Source: Streptomyces sp. ISL-94
GTDB lineage: Bacteria > Actinomycetota > Actinomycetes > Streptomycetales > Streptomycetaceae
NCBI RefSeq assembly: GCF_018614075.1
Contig: NZ_JAGGOZ010000083.1
Span: forward strand, 1-64,000
Direction: 5' to 3'
DNA: 64,000 nucleotides
The position numbers and the translations under genes were made by a program. Below, piece after piece: positions 1 to 14,394 of the stretch. The notes under the pieces were generated by a model, which saw only the letters and a list, made by a program, of their open reading frames with translations, did not search any database and was not told the DNA's origin. Position 1 is the first letter of the stretch, and the number at the start of each line of letters is the position of its first letter.

Positions 1-24
1 GAGTAGGACGCCGCCGAACAACCC

Positions 25-100
25 GCCCTTTTAGCTCAGTCGGTAGAGCGTCTCCATGGTAAGGAGAAGGTCAACGGTTCGATTCCGTTAAAGGGCTCCA
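25..100 (+). tRNA. tRNA-Thr (anticodon GGT)
   Basis: A full cloverleaf can be folded by eye. The acceptor arm GCCCTTT (25-31) pairs with AAAGGGC (90-96). The anticodon stem TCTCC/GGAGA encloses a seven-base loop with GGT at 58-60, which reads ACC/ACT threonine codons. The T arm contains GGTTCGATTCC. The encoded CCA end is at 98-100 after discriminator base T97. It is followed closely by a strong terminator hairpin. Confidence 0.95.
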
Positions 101-103
101 ACA

Positions 104-137
104 AAGAAGGCCCCCGCCATCAGGCGGGGGCCTTCTT
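104..137 (+). terminator. rho-independent terminator of the tRNA
   Basis: A perfect 15-bp stem (104-118 with 123-137) with a four-base loop ATCA, followed after three bases by TTTT. It lies four bases past the CCA end of the tRNA and before the next gene, so it should end the tRNA transcript. Confidence 0.85.
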
Positions 138-197
138 GCGTTTTAGGATCTTGCTCGGCGCGACGTCCTGAGTAAACGGGGAATGGGGAGACAGTCG

Positions 198-833
198 ATG
201 GAGCAGCTGACGCAGGCCGAGGCTGAGTTCGAGAGTGCGTGGAACAACGAGCGGTACACGCGGGCGGAGCTGCCGCCAGTTGATGTGAATCGCGTGGTGG
301 CCGAGCACTATGTCGCCGAGGAGCCGCTGACTTTCACCAAGGCGATGATCTGGGACATGGAGGTGCGGAAGGCCGGCAACCCCGGTGCCTTCATCCCCTA
401 CGTGGTCGAGGAGGGGACCGCCGCGGCCTGGGTGCCGGGACGGGAGGGCGGGGAGCTCGGTGACGAGTTCGTGCGGCAGTCGCAGCAGCGGCTGTGGATC
501 GAGCCGTCGGAATACGGGCTGGTGCTGGAGGAGGTCTCACTGAACCACGAGCGGCAGCTCGTCACTTTCCTCGGCCGGGCCGAGTTGCGCGACGCCCAGG
601 GCAAGGCCCTGATCGCCGGCATCGGGCAACCGCTGTTCCATGTGCAGCACGGGGTCGCCGGCACGGATGAGCGGCCCACCAACACCTGGCGGATCGTCAT
701 GCTCACCGATCGCAAGGACGAGCGTCTCGAGAAGGTGTTCGCCGCCACGGCGGCTGAGGTATGGCTTCCCGGGTTCCTCGAGAACTACGTGCGTGGCGTG
801 CTCGGCATCGCGCTCACCCGCCGTCAGCAATAG
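198..833 (+). CDS. conserved hypothetical protein
   Basis: A 211-residue soluble protein with normal codon bias for this genome. I do not recognise a named domain. There is no signal peptide or membrane segment; it is acidic in the N-terminal half and rich in Trp, Glu and Val. The start at 198 is preferred over the in-frame ATG at 183 because a GGGGAG ribosome-binding site (185-190) sits seven bases before it. The gene stands alone between the tRNA-Thr and the convergent osaC gene. Function unknown. Confidence 0.8.
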   Translation: MEQLTQAEAEFESAWNNERYTRAELPPVDVNRVVAEHYVAEEPLTFTKAMIWDMEVRKAGNPGAFIPYVVEEGTAAAWVPGREGGELGDEFVRQSQQRLWIEPSEYGLVLEEVSLNHERQLVTFLGRAELRDAQGKALIAGIGQPLFHVQHGVAGTDERPTNTWRIVMLTDRKDERLEKVFAATAAEVWLPGFLENYVRGVLGIALTRRQQ

Positions 834-941
834 CCGGTCTCGCCTTCGAGGAGGTCGCGGATCGCGTCAAGGGGATCGGCGTCCTCCTCGCCCGCGACGT
901 GGGGGCGAGGTTTCACGCCGTACCGGTGCTGCGCCCCGCGG

Positions 942-3461
942 TCAGTCGCCTTCGCGCTGGTGGGGGACCCGGAAGGCGAGGATGGCCATGTCGTCCGAGG
1001 CGGGTTCGGCCGCGAAGCGTTCCACCGCGCGCAGGACGCGGGAGGCCACCGCGCCGGCGGTGAGGCCGGTGCAGGTGGTGAGGACCTCGGCGAGGCCGTC
1101 GTCGCCGAGCATGCGGGTGCCCTCGCGGCGTTCCGTCACGCCGTCCGTGACGCAGAGCAGCACGTCGCCGGCTTCGAGGGTGAGGGTCTGCTCGTAGAGC
1201 TCCAGGTCTTCGAGCACGCCGAGCAGCGGCTGAGGATCGGCGGCGGGAGTGACCTCGCCGTTCGGGCGCAGGCGGAGCGGGAGCGGGTGGCCGGCGCAGA
1301 CGACCTTCATCAGGGCGCTGCCGTCGGGCTGGGGGTGGAGCTCCCCGTAGAGGAGGGTGAGGAAGCGGCTGCGGGCGCCCTCGTCGAGGATGGCCGCGTT
1401 GAGGCGTTCGAGGACCGCCGGACCGCCGAGGCCCTCGCGGGCCAGGAGGCGCAGGGCGTGCCGGGCGAGGCCGGTGACCGCGGCAGCTTCGGGGCCCGTG
1501 CCGCAGACGTCGCCGATGGCGAAGCCGTACACGCCGTCGCGGATCGGGAAGACGTCGTAGAAGTCGCCGCCCACCTCGTTGCCCTCGCCGGCCGCGCGGT
1601 AGATGACCTCGACCTCCATGCCCGGGATCGCCGGGGAGCCGGGCGGCAGCAGGCTGCGCTGGAGGGAGCGGCTGATCGCGGTGCGCTCGGAATAGAGGCG
1701 GGCGTTGTCCAGGGCGAGTGCGGCGCGGCGGGAGAGGTCCTCGGCGAGTTCGAGGATCTCCTGGCGGAAGTGCTCCTCGCTGGGCTTGCCGAGCGTGAGC
1801 ATGCCGATCACGCGGTTGCGGGCGAGGAGGGGGAGGACGACCGTCTCGCCGCCGACCGCCGCGGCCGTTGCCGGCCAGGGGCGGGCGCCCGCCTCGCGGA
1901 CCGGCTCCGGCGGGCTGACCCGGGAGAGGAGGGCCTTGAGGCCGTCGATGCGCTCCTCGTCCTCGTGGAGCACGTAGGAGAGGTACGGGTCGGAGGCCTG
2001 GTCGGCGATGGTGTAGACGGCGCACCAGGTGGCGAGGGTGGGGACGGTCATCTGGGCCATGAGGGCCAGCGTCTGGTCCCGGTCGAGGGTGCCGGCCAGC
2101 AGGTCGGAGGCCTCGACGAGGAAGGAGAGGGAGCCGCGGCGCAGGCGTTCCAGCTCGCCGAGGCGGGCGGACTCGACGGCGAGGGCGATGCGGTCCGCGG
2201 CAAACTGGAGGCGCAGGGCCTCCGCGTTGGAGTAGCGGCCCGGCACCTCGGCGGCGACTCCGAGGGAGCCGGTGAGCCGGCCCTCGACCTTGAGCGGGAC
2301 GGTGACCGCGGAGCGCATGCCGGTGGACTCCAGGAGCGGAACGGCTCCGGGGACAGCCGCCAGGTCGTCGTGGACGGCGGGCATACGGGCGGAGCCGTAC
2401 CGGTTGGTGCCGGCCTCGACGGGGACGCGGGCGAAGCGCTGGCGGGTGGAGGGCAGGCCGGTCGTGGCGCGGACCTCGAGCTCGGTCTCGTCGTCGGTGG
2501 CCAGCAGCAGGAAGGCGGAGTCGGCGTCGAGGAGGTCGCGGGCCCGCTCGACGGTGCGCTGGAGGAGGCCGTCGAGGTCGTCGGGGGCGGGGGAGCCGAT
2601 GAAGACCTCGAAGGGGTCGGGGCGGGACTCGGTCAGGTGGCCGTTGTCGGTCGGGATGCGTACGGGGGTCTGGAGCAGCGCGCGCTCGTCGTCGTGGACG
2701 AGGAGGCAGACGATGGAGGGCTCCCCGTGGGCATCGCGTACCCGCAGGTGTGAGGCGTAAACGGGGATCACCCGGCCGTCGGCGCCGCGGATGCCGTAGC
2801 TGCCCTCCCAGCGGGACAGGCGCAGGGCCTCGGCGATGCCGGTGCCGGTGCCGGGGGTCTGGGGCCAGGCGGCGAGCTCGGCGAGCGGGCGGCCGATGAC
2901 CTTCTCGGGCGCGTAGCCGAAGACGTGCTCGGCGTCGTCGTTCCAGGCGGAGATCGCGTCGGCGGAGTCGATCTGGATGACGGCGACGCGGACCCGGCTG
3001 TCGGCGAGGGGGAGCAGCTGGTCGGGGACGATGGGGCCCGCGGAGCGGGTACCGACCGGACGGTCCGGGAGGTCGAGGCGGAACCACACGTGCTTGTGCG
3101 TGGCCGTGTACTCGACGCCCCAGCGGGTGGCCAGGGCGGCGCAGAGCATGAGGCCGCGGCCGTTCTCGCGGTCCGGGTCGGCGTAGGGCCGCTCACCGGG
3201 GTGCTGGAGCGGGAGCTCGCGCTCCGGGTAGCGGTCGGCGACCTCGACCCGTACGCCGTCCTCGGCGCGCAGGCACAGCACCTCGGCCCTGGTTCCGGCG
3301 TGGACCACGGCATTGGTGACGAGCTCGCTGGTGAGGACCACCGCGTCGTCGACGATGTCCGCGAAGCCCCAGCCCTGCAGGGTGTCGCGGACGAACGCGC
3401 GAGCGGCGGCGACCGAGCGCCCTAGGGGATCGAAACTGGCAGCCGCCCGTGCCGTGATCAC
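942..3461 (-). CDS. osaC: OsaC-like anti-sigma kinase / PAS / GAF / PP2C (SpoIIE) phosphatase
   Basis: A multidomain cytosolic regulator of about 839 residues. Domains in order: an RsbW-like GHKL ATPase (about 35-135, N-box ELVTNAVVH), a PAS domain (about 160-265, SAWNDDAEHVFGY), two GAF-like regions (about 290-440 and 450-600), and a C-terminal SpoIIE/PP2C phosphatase (about 620-835) with metal-binding motifs GGDFYDVF, GDVCGTG, CVTDGVTE and DDMAI. Position and architecture match S. coelicolor OsaC, which returns sigma-B to rest after osmotic stress (known of the family). The gene is divergent from osaA. The GTG at 3461 is chosen because AAGGAG lies four bases upstream; an in-frame ATG at 3521 would add 20 residues. 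Confidence 0.85.
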   Translation of the reverse strand: MITARAAASFDPLGRSVAAARAFVRDTLQGWGFADIVDDAVVLTSELVTNAVVHAGTRAEVLCLRAEDGVRVEVADRYPERELPLQHPGERPYADPDRENGRGLMLCAALATRWGVEYTATHKHVWFRLDLPDRPVGTRSAGPIVPDQLLPLADSRVRVAVIQIDSADAISAWNDDAEHVFGYAPEKVIGRPLAELAAWPQTPGTGTGIAEALRLSRWEGSYGIRGADGRVIPVYASHLRVRDAHGEPSIVCLLVHDDERALLQTPVRIPTDNGHLTESRPDPFEVFIGSPAPDDLDGLLQRTVERARDLLDADSAFLLLATDDETELEVRATTGLPSTRQRFARVPVEAGTNRYGSARMPAVHDDLAAVPGAVPLLESTGMRSAVTVPLKVEGRLTGSLGVAAEVPGRYSNAEALRLQFAADRIALAVESARLGELERLRRGSLSFLVEASDLLAGTLDRDQTLALMAQMTVPTLATWCAVYTIADQASDPYLSYVLHEDEERIDGLKALLSRVSPPEPVREAGARPWPATAAAVGGETVVLPLLARNRVIGMLTLGKPSEEHFRQEILELAEDLSRRAALALDNARLYSERTAISRSLQRSLLPPGSPAIPGMEVEVIYRAAGEGNEVGGDFYDVFPIRDGVYGFAIGDVCGTGPEAAAVTGLARHALRLLAREGLGGPAVLERLNAAILDEGARSRFLTLLYGELHPQPDGSALMKVVCAGHPLPLRLRPNGEVTPAADPQPLLGVLEDLELYEQTLTLEAGDVLLCVTDGVTERREGTRMLGDDGLAEVLTTCTGLTAGAVASRVLRAVERFAAEPASDDMAILAFRVPHQREGD

Positions 3462-3689
3462 GAGTCTCCTTCGACGCGGTTGGACATCGGGTGCCAGGTT
3501 ACTTACCTTCACGGTCGGCATGGTGCCGTCGTCGGGGATTCCACCCGCAGGGTACGGCCGGTGTGCGATGGTGCCGAAGTGTTATCGCCGGGTTCGGCCA
3601 GGATGAAACACTGGGCAGGCTTGCAGGACCGGCTCGTGACGAGTCAGGTGTCCGGTGGAACAGCGGTCGACCCTTTCGGGAGGGACACG
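3462..3689. promoter_or_regulatory. divergent osaC/osaA control region
   Basis: A 228-base region between two divergent starts. On the plus strand GGGTAC at 3550-3555 matches the -10 element of sigma-B-type promoters (GGGTAY), but I see no clear GTTT-like -35 at the right distance. Sigma-B control of this locus is known in S. coelicolor; here it is only suggested. The in-frame TTG (3480) and ATG (3603) upstream of osaA could be alternative starts, but neither has as good a ribosome-binding site as the GTG at 3690. Confidence 0.35.
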
Positions 3690-9206
<5,517 letters not shown>

Positions 9207-9440
9207 TCGCAGGACACGTGTGATCGGGCGGCGCAGAGGGAACCTTCTGCTCTTCCACCACGTTTCTGCTTCGTGCACAGTGACATCTTGGTGACAGGGT
9301 GTGGCGATCTCGGGACTGGGGCTACGATGACCGGCACAAGGACGGACGGCGCAAGGATGCCGTCCTCTGGGGCGGGGCCCGGCGTGCAAGCCGGAGCCAG
9401 GAGCCGGGGAGGCCCCATGCCGGGGCGAGGAGGACAGGGC

Positions 9441-10121
9441 ATGGTGCAGAAGGCCAAGATCCTCCTGGTCGACGACCGGCCGGAGAATCTGCTGGCGCTG
9501 GAGGCCATCCTCTCCGCGCTCGATCAGACACTGGTCCGGGCGTCGTCGGGTGAGGAAGCGCTCAAGGCGCTGCTGACGGACGATTTCGCGGTCATCCTGC
9601 TGGATGTCCAGATGCCGGGCATGGACGGATTCGAGACGGCCGCGCACATCAAGCGGCGGGAGCGGACCCGGGACATCCCGATCATCTTCCTCACCGCGAT
9701 CAACCACGGTCCGCACCACACCTTCCGCGGCTACGCGGCGGGCGCGGTGGACTACATCTCGAAGCCCTTCGACCCGTGGGTGCTGCGGGCCAAGGTCTCG
9801 GTCTTCGTGGAGCTGTATACGAAGAACTGCCAATTGCGGGAGCAGGCGGCGCTGCTGCGGCTCCAGCTGGAGGGCGGCGGTTCGAACGGCGTCGAAGGCA
9901 GCAAGGAGACGGCCGGACTGCTGGCCGAGCTCTCCGCGCGGCTCGCGGCGGTCGAGGAGCAGGCCGAGGCGCTGACCAAGCAGCTCGGCGAGGATTCGGC
10001 CGACGCGGCGGTGGTGGCGACCGCGGCCCATCTGGAACGCAAGCTGACCGGCCTGCGGCGGGCGCTCGACGCGCTGGAGCCCGGGGCGGGCGGCGGAGCC
10101 GTACTGCCTGCTCAGGGCTGA
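9441..10121 (+). CDS. osaB: OsaB-like response regulator without DNA-binding domain
   Basis: A 226-residue protein with an N-terminal receiver domain (about 3-125): acidic pair in LLVDDRPEN, phospho-acceptor Asp55 in ILLDVQMPGMDG, and conserved Lys in ISKPFDP. The C-terminal half is an alpha-helical, Glu/Ala/Leu-rich probable coiled coil with no recognisable DNA-binding fold, as described for OsaB, which acts with OsaA in osmotic adaptation of Streptomyces. The ATG at 9441 has GGAGG seven bases upstream. The open frame continues upstream to 9273 but that part is Gly/Pro-rich and unlike a receiver. It ends with a short duplicated sequence. Confidence 0.88.
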   Translation: MVQKAKILLVDDRPENLLALEAILSALDQTLVRASSGEEALKALLTDDFAVILLDVQMPGMDGFETAAHIKRRERTRDIPIIFLTAINHGPHHTFRGYAAGAVDYISKPFDPWVLRAKVSVFVELYTKNCQLREQAALLRLQLEGGGSNGVEGSKETAGLLAELSARLAAVEEQAEALTKQLGEDSADAAVVATAAHLERKLTGLRRALDALEPGAGGGAVLPAQG

Positions 10122-10186
10122 ACCGGGGCCGTCTGGCTACGCAGGGCTGAGCCGGGGACCGTACTGCCTGCGCAGGGCTGACCGGG
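10098..10186 (+). repeat. short direct repeats at the osaB 3' end
   Basis: The last codons of osaB (GTACTGCCTGCTCAGGGCTGA) recur with one change about 60 bases downstream (GTACTGCCTGCGCAGGGCTGA). A shorter copy (CGCAGGGCTGAGCCGGGG) lies between them. Together they make a degenerate tandem array over the stop codon. Confidence 0.6.
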
Positions 10187-10331
10187 AGGCCGTGGAGGCC
10201 CGGGTTCCAGGGTCGCCTGGCGGACCGCCAGGTCTGGTGGGGCGTCAAAGCCCGCGCGGGGCGGGCGACACGAACGGGTGAAGGGGTGGGCACGCGTGTC
10301 CACCGGCGTGGTCACCGGTAACCTCGGCCCC

Positions 10332-13136
10332 ATGGCCTCAAGTACGTCCGGCAAGGGTTCCCAGAGCGCCGCGGGCACCGCGAAGAGCCGCACCGGCCGT
10401 ACGAGCGGGCCGGCGAAGAAGGCGGCTCCCGCGCGCAAGCCCCCGGCGAAGAAGGCCGCGGCCGCCAAGCGGGCCCCGGTCAAGAAGGTCGCGGCCAAGC
10501 CCGCGCCGTCCCCGACGGGGGGCGTGGTGCGGCTGGTGCGCGCCGTGTGGCTCGGCTGCGCACACGCGGTCGGCGCGGTCTTCCGCGGGATCGGCCAGGG
10601 CGCCAAGAACCTCGACCCCGCGCACCGCAAGGACGGCGTGGCCCTGCTGCTGCTCGCCCTCGCGCTGATCGTCGCCGCCGGAACCTGGTCGAATCTGAGC
10701 GGTCCCGTCGGGGATCTGGTCACCATGCTGGTCACCGGCGCCTTCGGGCGACTGGATCTGCTCGTGCCGATCCTGCTCGGCGTCATGGCGGTGCGCTTCA
10801 TCCGCCATCCTGAGCAGCCCGACGCCAACGGCCGCATCGGCATCGGGCTGTCCGCCCTCGTCATCGGGGTGCTGGGGCTGGTCCACATCGCCTGCGGGGC
10901 GCCCGGCCGGGACGAGGGCACCACCGCGATGCAGAACGCGGGCGGGCTCATCGGCTGGGGCGCCTCCAAGCCCCTGATCTTCACCATGGGCGCGCCGCTG
11001 GCCGTGCCCATGCTGCTGCTCCTGACGGTCTTCGGGCTGCTCGTGGTCACCGCGACCCCGGTCAACGCGATCCCGCAGCGGCTGCGGAGGCTCGGCATCA
11101 GGCTCGGGATCATCGCCCCATGGGGGTACCCCCGGACGGAGTCTGGGGGAGAATACGACGAGGGATACGGGGAGGCCGCGGCGGGCGCCGTCGCCGACCG
11201 GCACGATCCCGAGCGGTGGCGGTCCCGTACCGGAGCCGGCGCGGGACCGGCCGACCCGTCCGGGGCCGCCGAGGAGGAGGCCCTCGCCCGGCGGCGCCGG
11301 CCGCGCCGGGCCGCCGCCCGGCCCGGCATGGACCGCGGGATGGACGCCGTCGACGTGGCCGCTGCGGCCGCCGCCGCGCTGGACGGGGCGGTCTACGGGG
11401 GGCTGCCGCCCTCGCCCCTCGTCGCCGACCTCACCCAGGGCATCGCCGTCGGGCGGGAGGAGGGCGTGGAGATCACCGCCCCGGTGCCGCCCGCCCGCGA
11501 AGAGCGCCCCGTCGCGGCGGCCGCTCCCGCGGACGCCGCCGAGCCCCCGCACGCCACCACGGCCGCGGCCTCCGGGACGCTGTCGGTGCCCGACCTGACC
11601 AAGGCCCCGCCCCAGGCCCAGCCGCTGCCGCCCCGCGCCGAGCAGCTCCAGCTGCGCGGGGACATCACGTACGCCCTGCCCTCGCTAGACCTGCTGGAGC
11701 GAGGGGGGCCGGGCAAGACCCGTAGCGCCGCGAACGACGCGGTGGTCGCTTCCCTGACGAACGTGTTCATGGAGTTCAAGGTCGACGCGCAGGTCACCGG
11801 CTTCACCCGGGGGCCGACTGTGACCCGCTACGAGGTCACTCTCGGTGCGGCGGTCAAGGTCGAGCGGATCACGGCGCTGGCGAAGAACATCGCCTACGCC
11901 GTGGCCTCGCCGGACGTCCGCATCATCAGCCCGATCCCGGGCAAGTCGGCGGTCGGCATCGAGATCCCGAACTCCGACCGCGAGATGGTCAACCTGGGCG
12001 ACGTCCTGCGGCTCGCGGACGCGGCCGAGGACGACCACCCGATGCTGGTCGCGCTCGGCAAGAACGTCGAGGGCGGCTACGAGATGGCCAACCTCGCCAA
12101 GATGCCGCACGTGCTGGTCGCCGGCGCCACCGGTTCCGGCAAGTCCTCCTGCATCAACTGCCTGATCACCTCCGTCATGGTCCGGGCCACCCCGGAGGAC
12201 GTGCGGATGGTCCTCGTCGACCCCAAGCGGGTGGAGCTGACGGCGTACGAGGGGATCCCGCACCTGATCACGCCGATCATCACCAACCCCAAGCGGGCCG
12301 CCGAGGCGCTCCAGTGGGTCGTGCGCGAGATGGACCTGCGCTACGACGACCTGGCCGCCTTCGGCTACCGGCACATCGACGACTTCAACCAGGCCATCCG
12401 GGACGGCAAGATCAAACTGCCGCCGGGCAGCGAGCGGGAGCTCAGCCCCTATCCGTACCTGCTGGTGATCGTCGACGAGCTGGCCGACCTGATGATGGTG
12501 GCCCCGCGCGACGTCGAGGACTCGATCGTCCGCATCACCCAGCTGGCCCGAGCCGCCGGCATCCACCTGGTGCTCGCCACCCAGCGGCCCTCGGTGGACG
12601 TGGTCACCGGCCTGATCAAGGCGAACGTGCCCTCGCGGCTCGCCTTCGCCACCTCCTCGCTCGCCGACAGCCGGGTCATCCTCGACCAGCCGGGCGCCGA
12701 GAAGCTGATCGGCAAGGGCGACGGGCTGTTCCTGCCGATGGGCGCGAACAAGCCGGTCCGCCTCCAGGGCGCCTTCGTCACGGAGGACGAGATCGCCGGG
12801 ATCGTCCAGCACTGCAAGGACCAGATGGCCCCGGTCTTCCGGGAGGACGTCACCGTCGGGCAGAAGCAGAAGAAGGAGATCGACGAGGACATCGGCGACG
12901 ATCTGGACCTGCTGTGCCAGGCGGCGGAGCTGGTGGTCTCCACGCAGTTCGGCTCCACCTCGATGCTCCAGCGCAAGCTGCGGGTGGGCTTCGCCAAGGC
13001 CGGCCGGCTCATGGACCTCATGGAGTCGCGGGGGATCGTGGGACCGAGCGAGGGCTCGAAGGCGCGCGACGTCCTGCTGAAGGCCGATGAGCTGGACGGG
13101 GTGCTCGCCGTCATCCGGGGGGAGGCCCATCCGTGA
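10332..13136 (+). CDS. ftsK: DNA translocase FtsK/SpoIIIE
   Basis: A 934-residue septal DNA pump that clears chromosomes through sporulation septa. The N-terminus is a Lys/Ala/Pro-rich tail, followed by about four membrane helices (about residues 100-260), a low-complexity linker (about 260-445), and the RecA-like motor with Walker A GATGSGKS (about 598-605) and Walker B LLVIVDELADLMM. The C-terminus (about 840-930) is the winged-helix gamma domain that reads KOPS-type sequences (STSMLQRKLRVGFAKAGRLM). The ATG at 10332 is chosen on the protein; in-frame GTG codons at 10278 and 10296 (the latter after AAGGGGTGG) remain possible. The linker contains a dispersed palindromic repeat. Confidence 0.93.
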   Translation: MASSTSGKGSQSAAGTAKSRTGRTSGPAKKAAPARKPPAKKAAAAKRAPVKKVAAKPAPSPTGGVVRLVRAVWLGCAHAVGAVFRGIGQGAKNLDPAHRKDGVALLLLALALIVAAGTWSNLSGPVGDLVTMLVTGAFGRLDLLVPILLGVMAVRFIRHPEQPDANGRIGIGLSALVIGVLGLVHIACGAPGRDEGTTAMQNAGGLIGWGASKPLIFTMGAPLAVPMLLLLTVFGLLVVTATPVNAIPQRLRRLGIRLGIIAPWGYPRTESGGEYDEGYGEAAAGAVADRHDPERWRSRTGAGAGPADPSGAAEEEALARRRRPRRAAARPGMDRGMDAVDVAAAAAAALDGAVYGGLPPSPLVADLTQGIAVGREEGVEITAPVPPAREERPVAAAAPADAAEPPHATTAAASGTLSVPDLTKAPPQAQPLPPRAEQLQLRGDITYALPSLDLLERGGPGKTRSAANDAVVASLTNVFMEFKVDAQVTGFTRGPTVTRYEVTLGAAVKVERITALAKNIAYAVASPDVRIISPIPGKSAVGIEIPNSDREMVNLGDVLRLADAAEDDHPMLVALGKNVEGGYEMANLAKMPHVLVAGATGSGKSSCINCLITSVMVRATPEDVRMVLVDPKRVELTAYEGIPHLITPIITNPKRAAEALQWVVREMDLRYDDLAAFGYRHIDDFNQAIRDGKIKLPPGSERELSPYPYLLVIVDELADLMMVAPRDVEDSIVRITQLARAAGIHLVLATQRPSVDVVTGLIKANVPSRLAFATSSLADSRVILDQPGAEKLIGKGDGLFLPMGANKPVRLQGAFVTEDEIAGIVQHCKDQMAPVFREDVTVGQKQKKEIDEDIGDDLDLLCQAAELVVSTQFGSTSMLQRKLRVGFAKAGRLMDLMESRGIVGPSEGSKARDVLLKADELDGVLAVIRGEAHP
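11118..11152 (+). repeat. dispersed palindromic Streptomyces repeat inside ftsK
   Basis: A 12-bp palindrome GGGGGTACCCCC (11122-11133) shares its right half with a second hairpin: CCCCCGGAC (11129-11137), loop GGA, GTCTGGGGG (11141-11149). This compact double hairpin resembles a small repeat often seen between Streptomyces genes. Here it is read in frame and adds a short Pro/Trp/Tyr/Glu stretch to the FtsK linker. Confidence 0.55.
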
Positions 13137-13299
13137 CGGGTGGGTGTTCCCGGCGATTTTCCGGGCAACCGTTTCCCCTGGGCCCGCGTCCAGTTGAAGG
13201 GAGGTGGCGGCACCGCGTACGACATCGCGCACGGCGTCGGGCCGCCGCACCGGACCGACCTCCCCTCGCCATTCGGATGGCGTAGGAAGTGCACCCTCC

Positions 13300-13332
13300 G
13301 GTTGCTCCACCCTTTCGTCACCCCCCTAGACT
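13300..13332 (+). promoter_or_regulatory. candidate promoter of the RodZ-like gene
   Basis: TTGCTC (about 13300) and TAGACT (13327-13332) with about 19 bases between them resemble a weak HrdB promoter. They lie about 40 bases before the GTG start at 13373. Confidence 0.35.
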
Positions 13333-13372
13333 GGACATCCAGCAGGTGGCTACACGCTCGAAAGGCGCCCAC

Positions 13373-14257
13373 GTGTCCATCGGCAACTCCAACTCCCCCG
13401 AAGAAGAGCGGCCTTCGACCGACGACCGGTCCGAGGACCGCACCGTCGAACGTCCCGTCGAAGGACCGTCCATCGGGACGGCCCTCAAGAAGGCCCGGAT
13501 CGCCGCCGGGCTCACCGTCGACGAGGTCAGTTCCAGCACCCGCGTGCGCATTCCGATCGTGCACGCGATCGAAGAGGACGATTTCACGCGGTGCGGCGGC
13601 GACGTCTACGCCCGCGGTCACATCCGTACGCTCGCCCGCGCCGTACACCTCGACCCGGCACCCCTGGTCGACGCCTACGACGCGGCCCACGGCGGCCGGC
13701 CGGCACCCACGCCCGCCGCGCCGATGTTCGATGCCGAGCGCATCCGCCCCGAGCGGCAGCGGCCCAACTGGACCGCCGCCATGGTCGCCGCCATCGTCGC
13801 CGTGATCGGCTTCGTGGGCTTCACGGCCTTCGGCGGCGGCGGCGACAAGGACAAGCGGCCGGTGGCGGAAGGTTCCGCTGCCCCCAAGCAGACCGGCGGG
13901 AAGCCGGCCGCCCAGCCCCAACAGACCCCGCAGCCGCCTAAGCCGGATCCTTCCGACAGTGCCATCGCGGCAGCACCCAAGGACCTCGTCACGGTCGTCC
14001 TGACGGCCGACACCGGGGAGAGCTGGGTCTCCGCGAAGGACCACAGCGGCCGGCTGCTCTTCGACGGCACCCTCGCGCAGGGTGAGTCCAAGACCTTCAC
14101 GGACAAGGAGTCCGTCGAGCTCGTGCTCGGCGACGCCGGGGCCGTGAAGCTCTTCGTGAACGGCAAGGAGATCAAGGACGACTTCCAGCCGGGGCAGGTG
14201 GAACGTCTCACATACACCAGGGAAGACCCCCTCCAGAACCAGCCCCAGGCGGGCTGA
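13373..14257 (+). CDS. RodZ-like helix-turn-helix membrane protein
   Basis: A 294-residue protein with a cytoplasmic Cro/C1-type helix-turn-helix of the RodZ (HTH_25) class (about residues 35-105, IGTALKKARIAAGLTVDEVS), one transmembrane helix (about 140-160, AAMVAAIVAVIGFVGF), a Pro/Gln/Lys-rich linker and a C-terminal beta-domain of the DUF4115 type. Such proteins link the cell wall or cytoskeleton to the membrane; the exact role here is inferred. The ORF could begin at 13289, but the GTG at 13373 removes a non-conserved leader. It lies between ftsK and rimO, as in other Streptomyces. Confidence 0.82.
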   Translation: MSIGNSNSPEEERPSTDDRSEDRTVERPVEGPSIGTALKKARIAAGLTVDEVSSSTRVRIPIVHAIEEDDFTRCGGDVYARGHIRTLARAVHLDPAPLVDAYDAAHGGRPAPTPAAPMFDAERIRPERQRPNWTAAMVAAIVAVIGFVGFTAFGGGGDKDKRPVAEGSAAPKQTGGKPAAQPQQTPQPPKPDPSDSAIAAAPKDLVTVVLTADTGESWVSAKDHSGRLLFDGTLAQGESKTFTDKESVELVLGDAGAVKLFVNGKEIKDDFQPGQVERLTYTREDPLQNQPQAG

Positions 14258-14292
14258 GGCGGGGCCGCCCTAGGGCGGAACGCGTAAATCCG

Positions 14293-14337
14293 GATCCCCG
14301 GGGCGCTGTGCGGCATCCGCCGCCGGCCCCGGGGATC
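14293..14337 (+). terminator. candidate terminator after the RodZ-like gene
   Basis: Inverted repeat GATCCCCGGGGC (14293-14304) and GCCCCGGGGATC (14326-14337), a perfect 12-bp stem with a 21-base loop and no long T run. It lies between the RodZ-like gene and rimO. Confidence 0.5.
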
Positions 14338-14394
14338 TTGCTGTGGGGGGACTTGGGGCGGGGGCCCGCGCCGGGACGAAGTAGTCTTGAGTCC

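Noticed and set aside
913..3087. Long antisense or alternative-frame ORF over osaC
   Set aside because: Arg/Pro-rich composition is a by-product of GC-rich third positions; the osaC frame has real domains.
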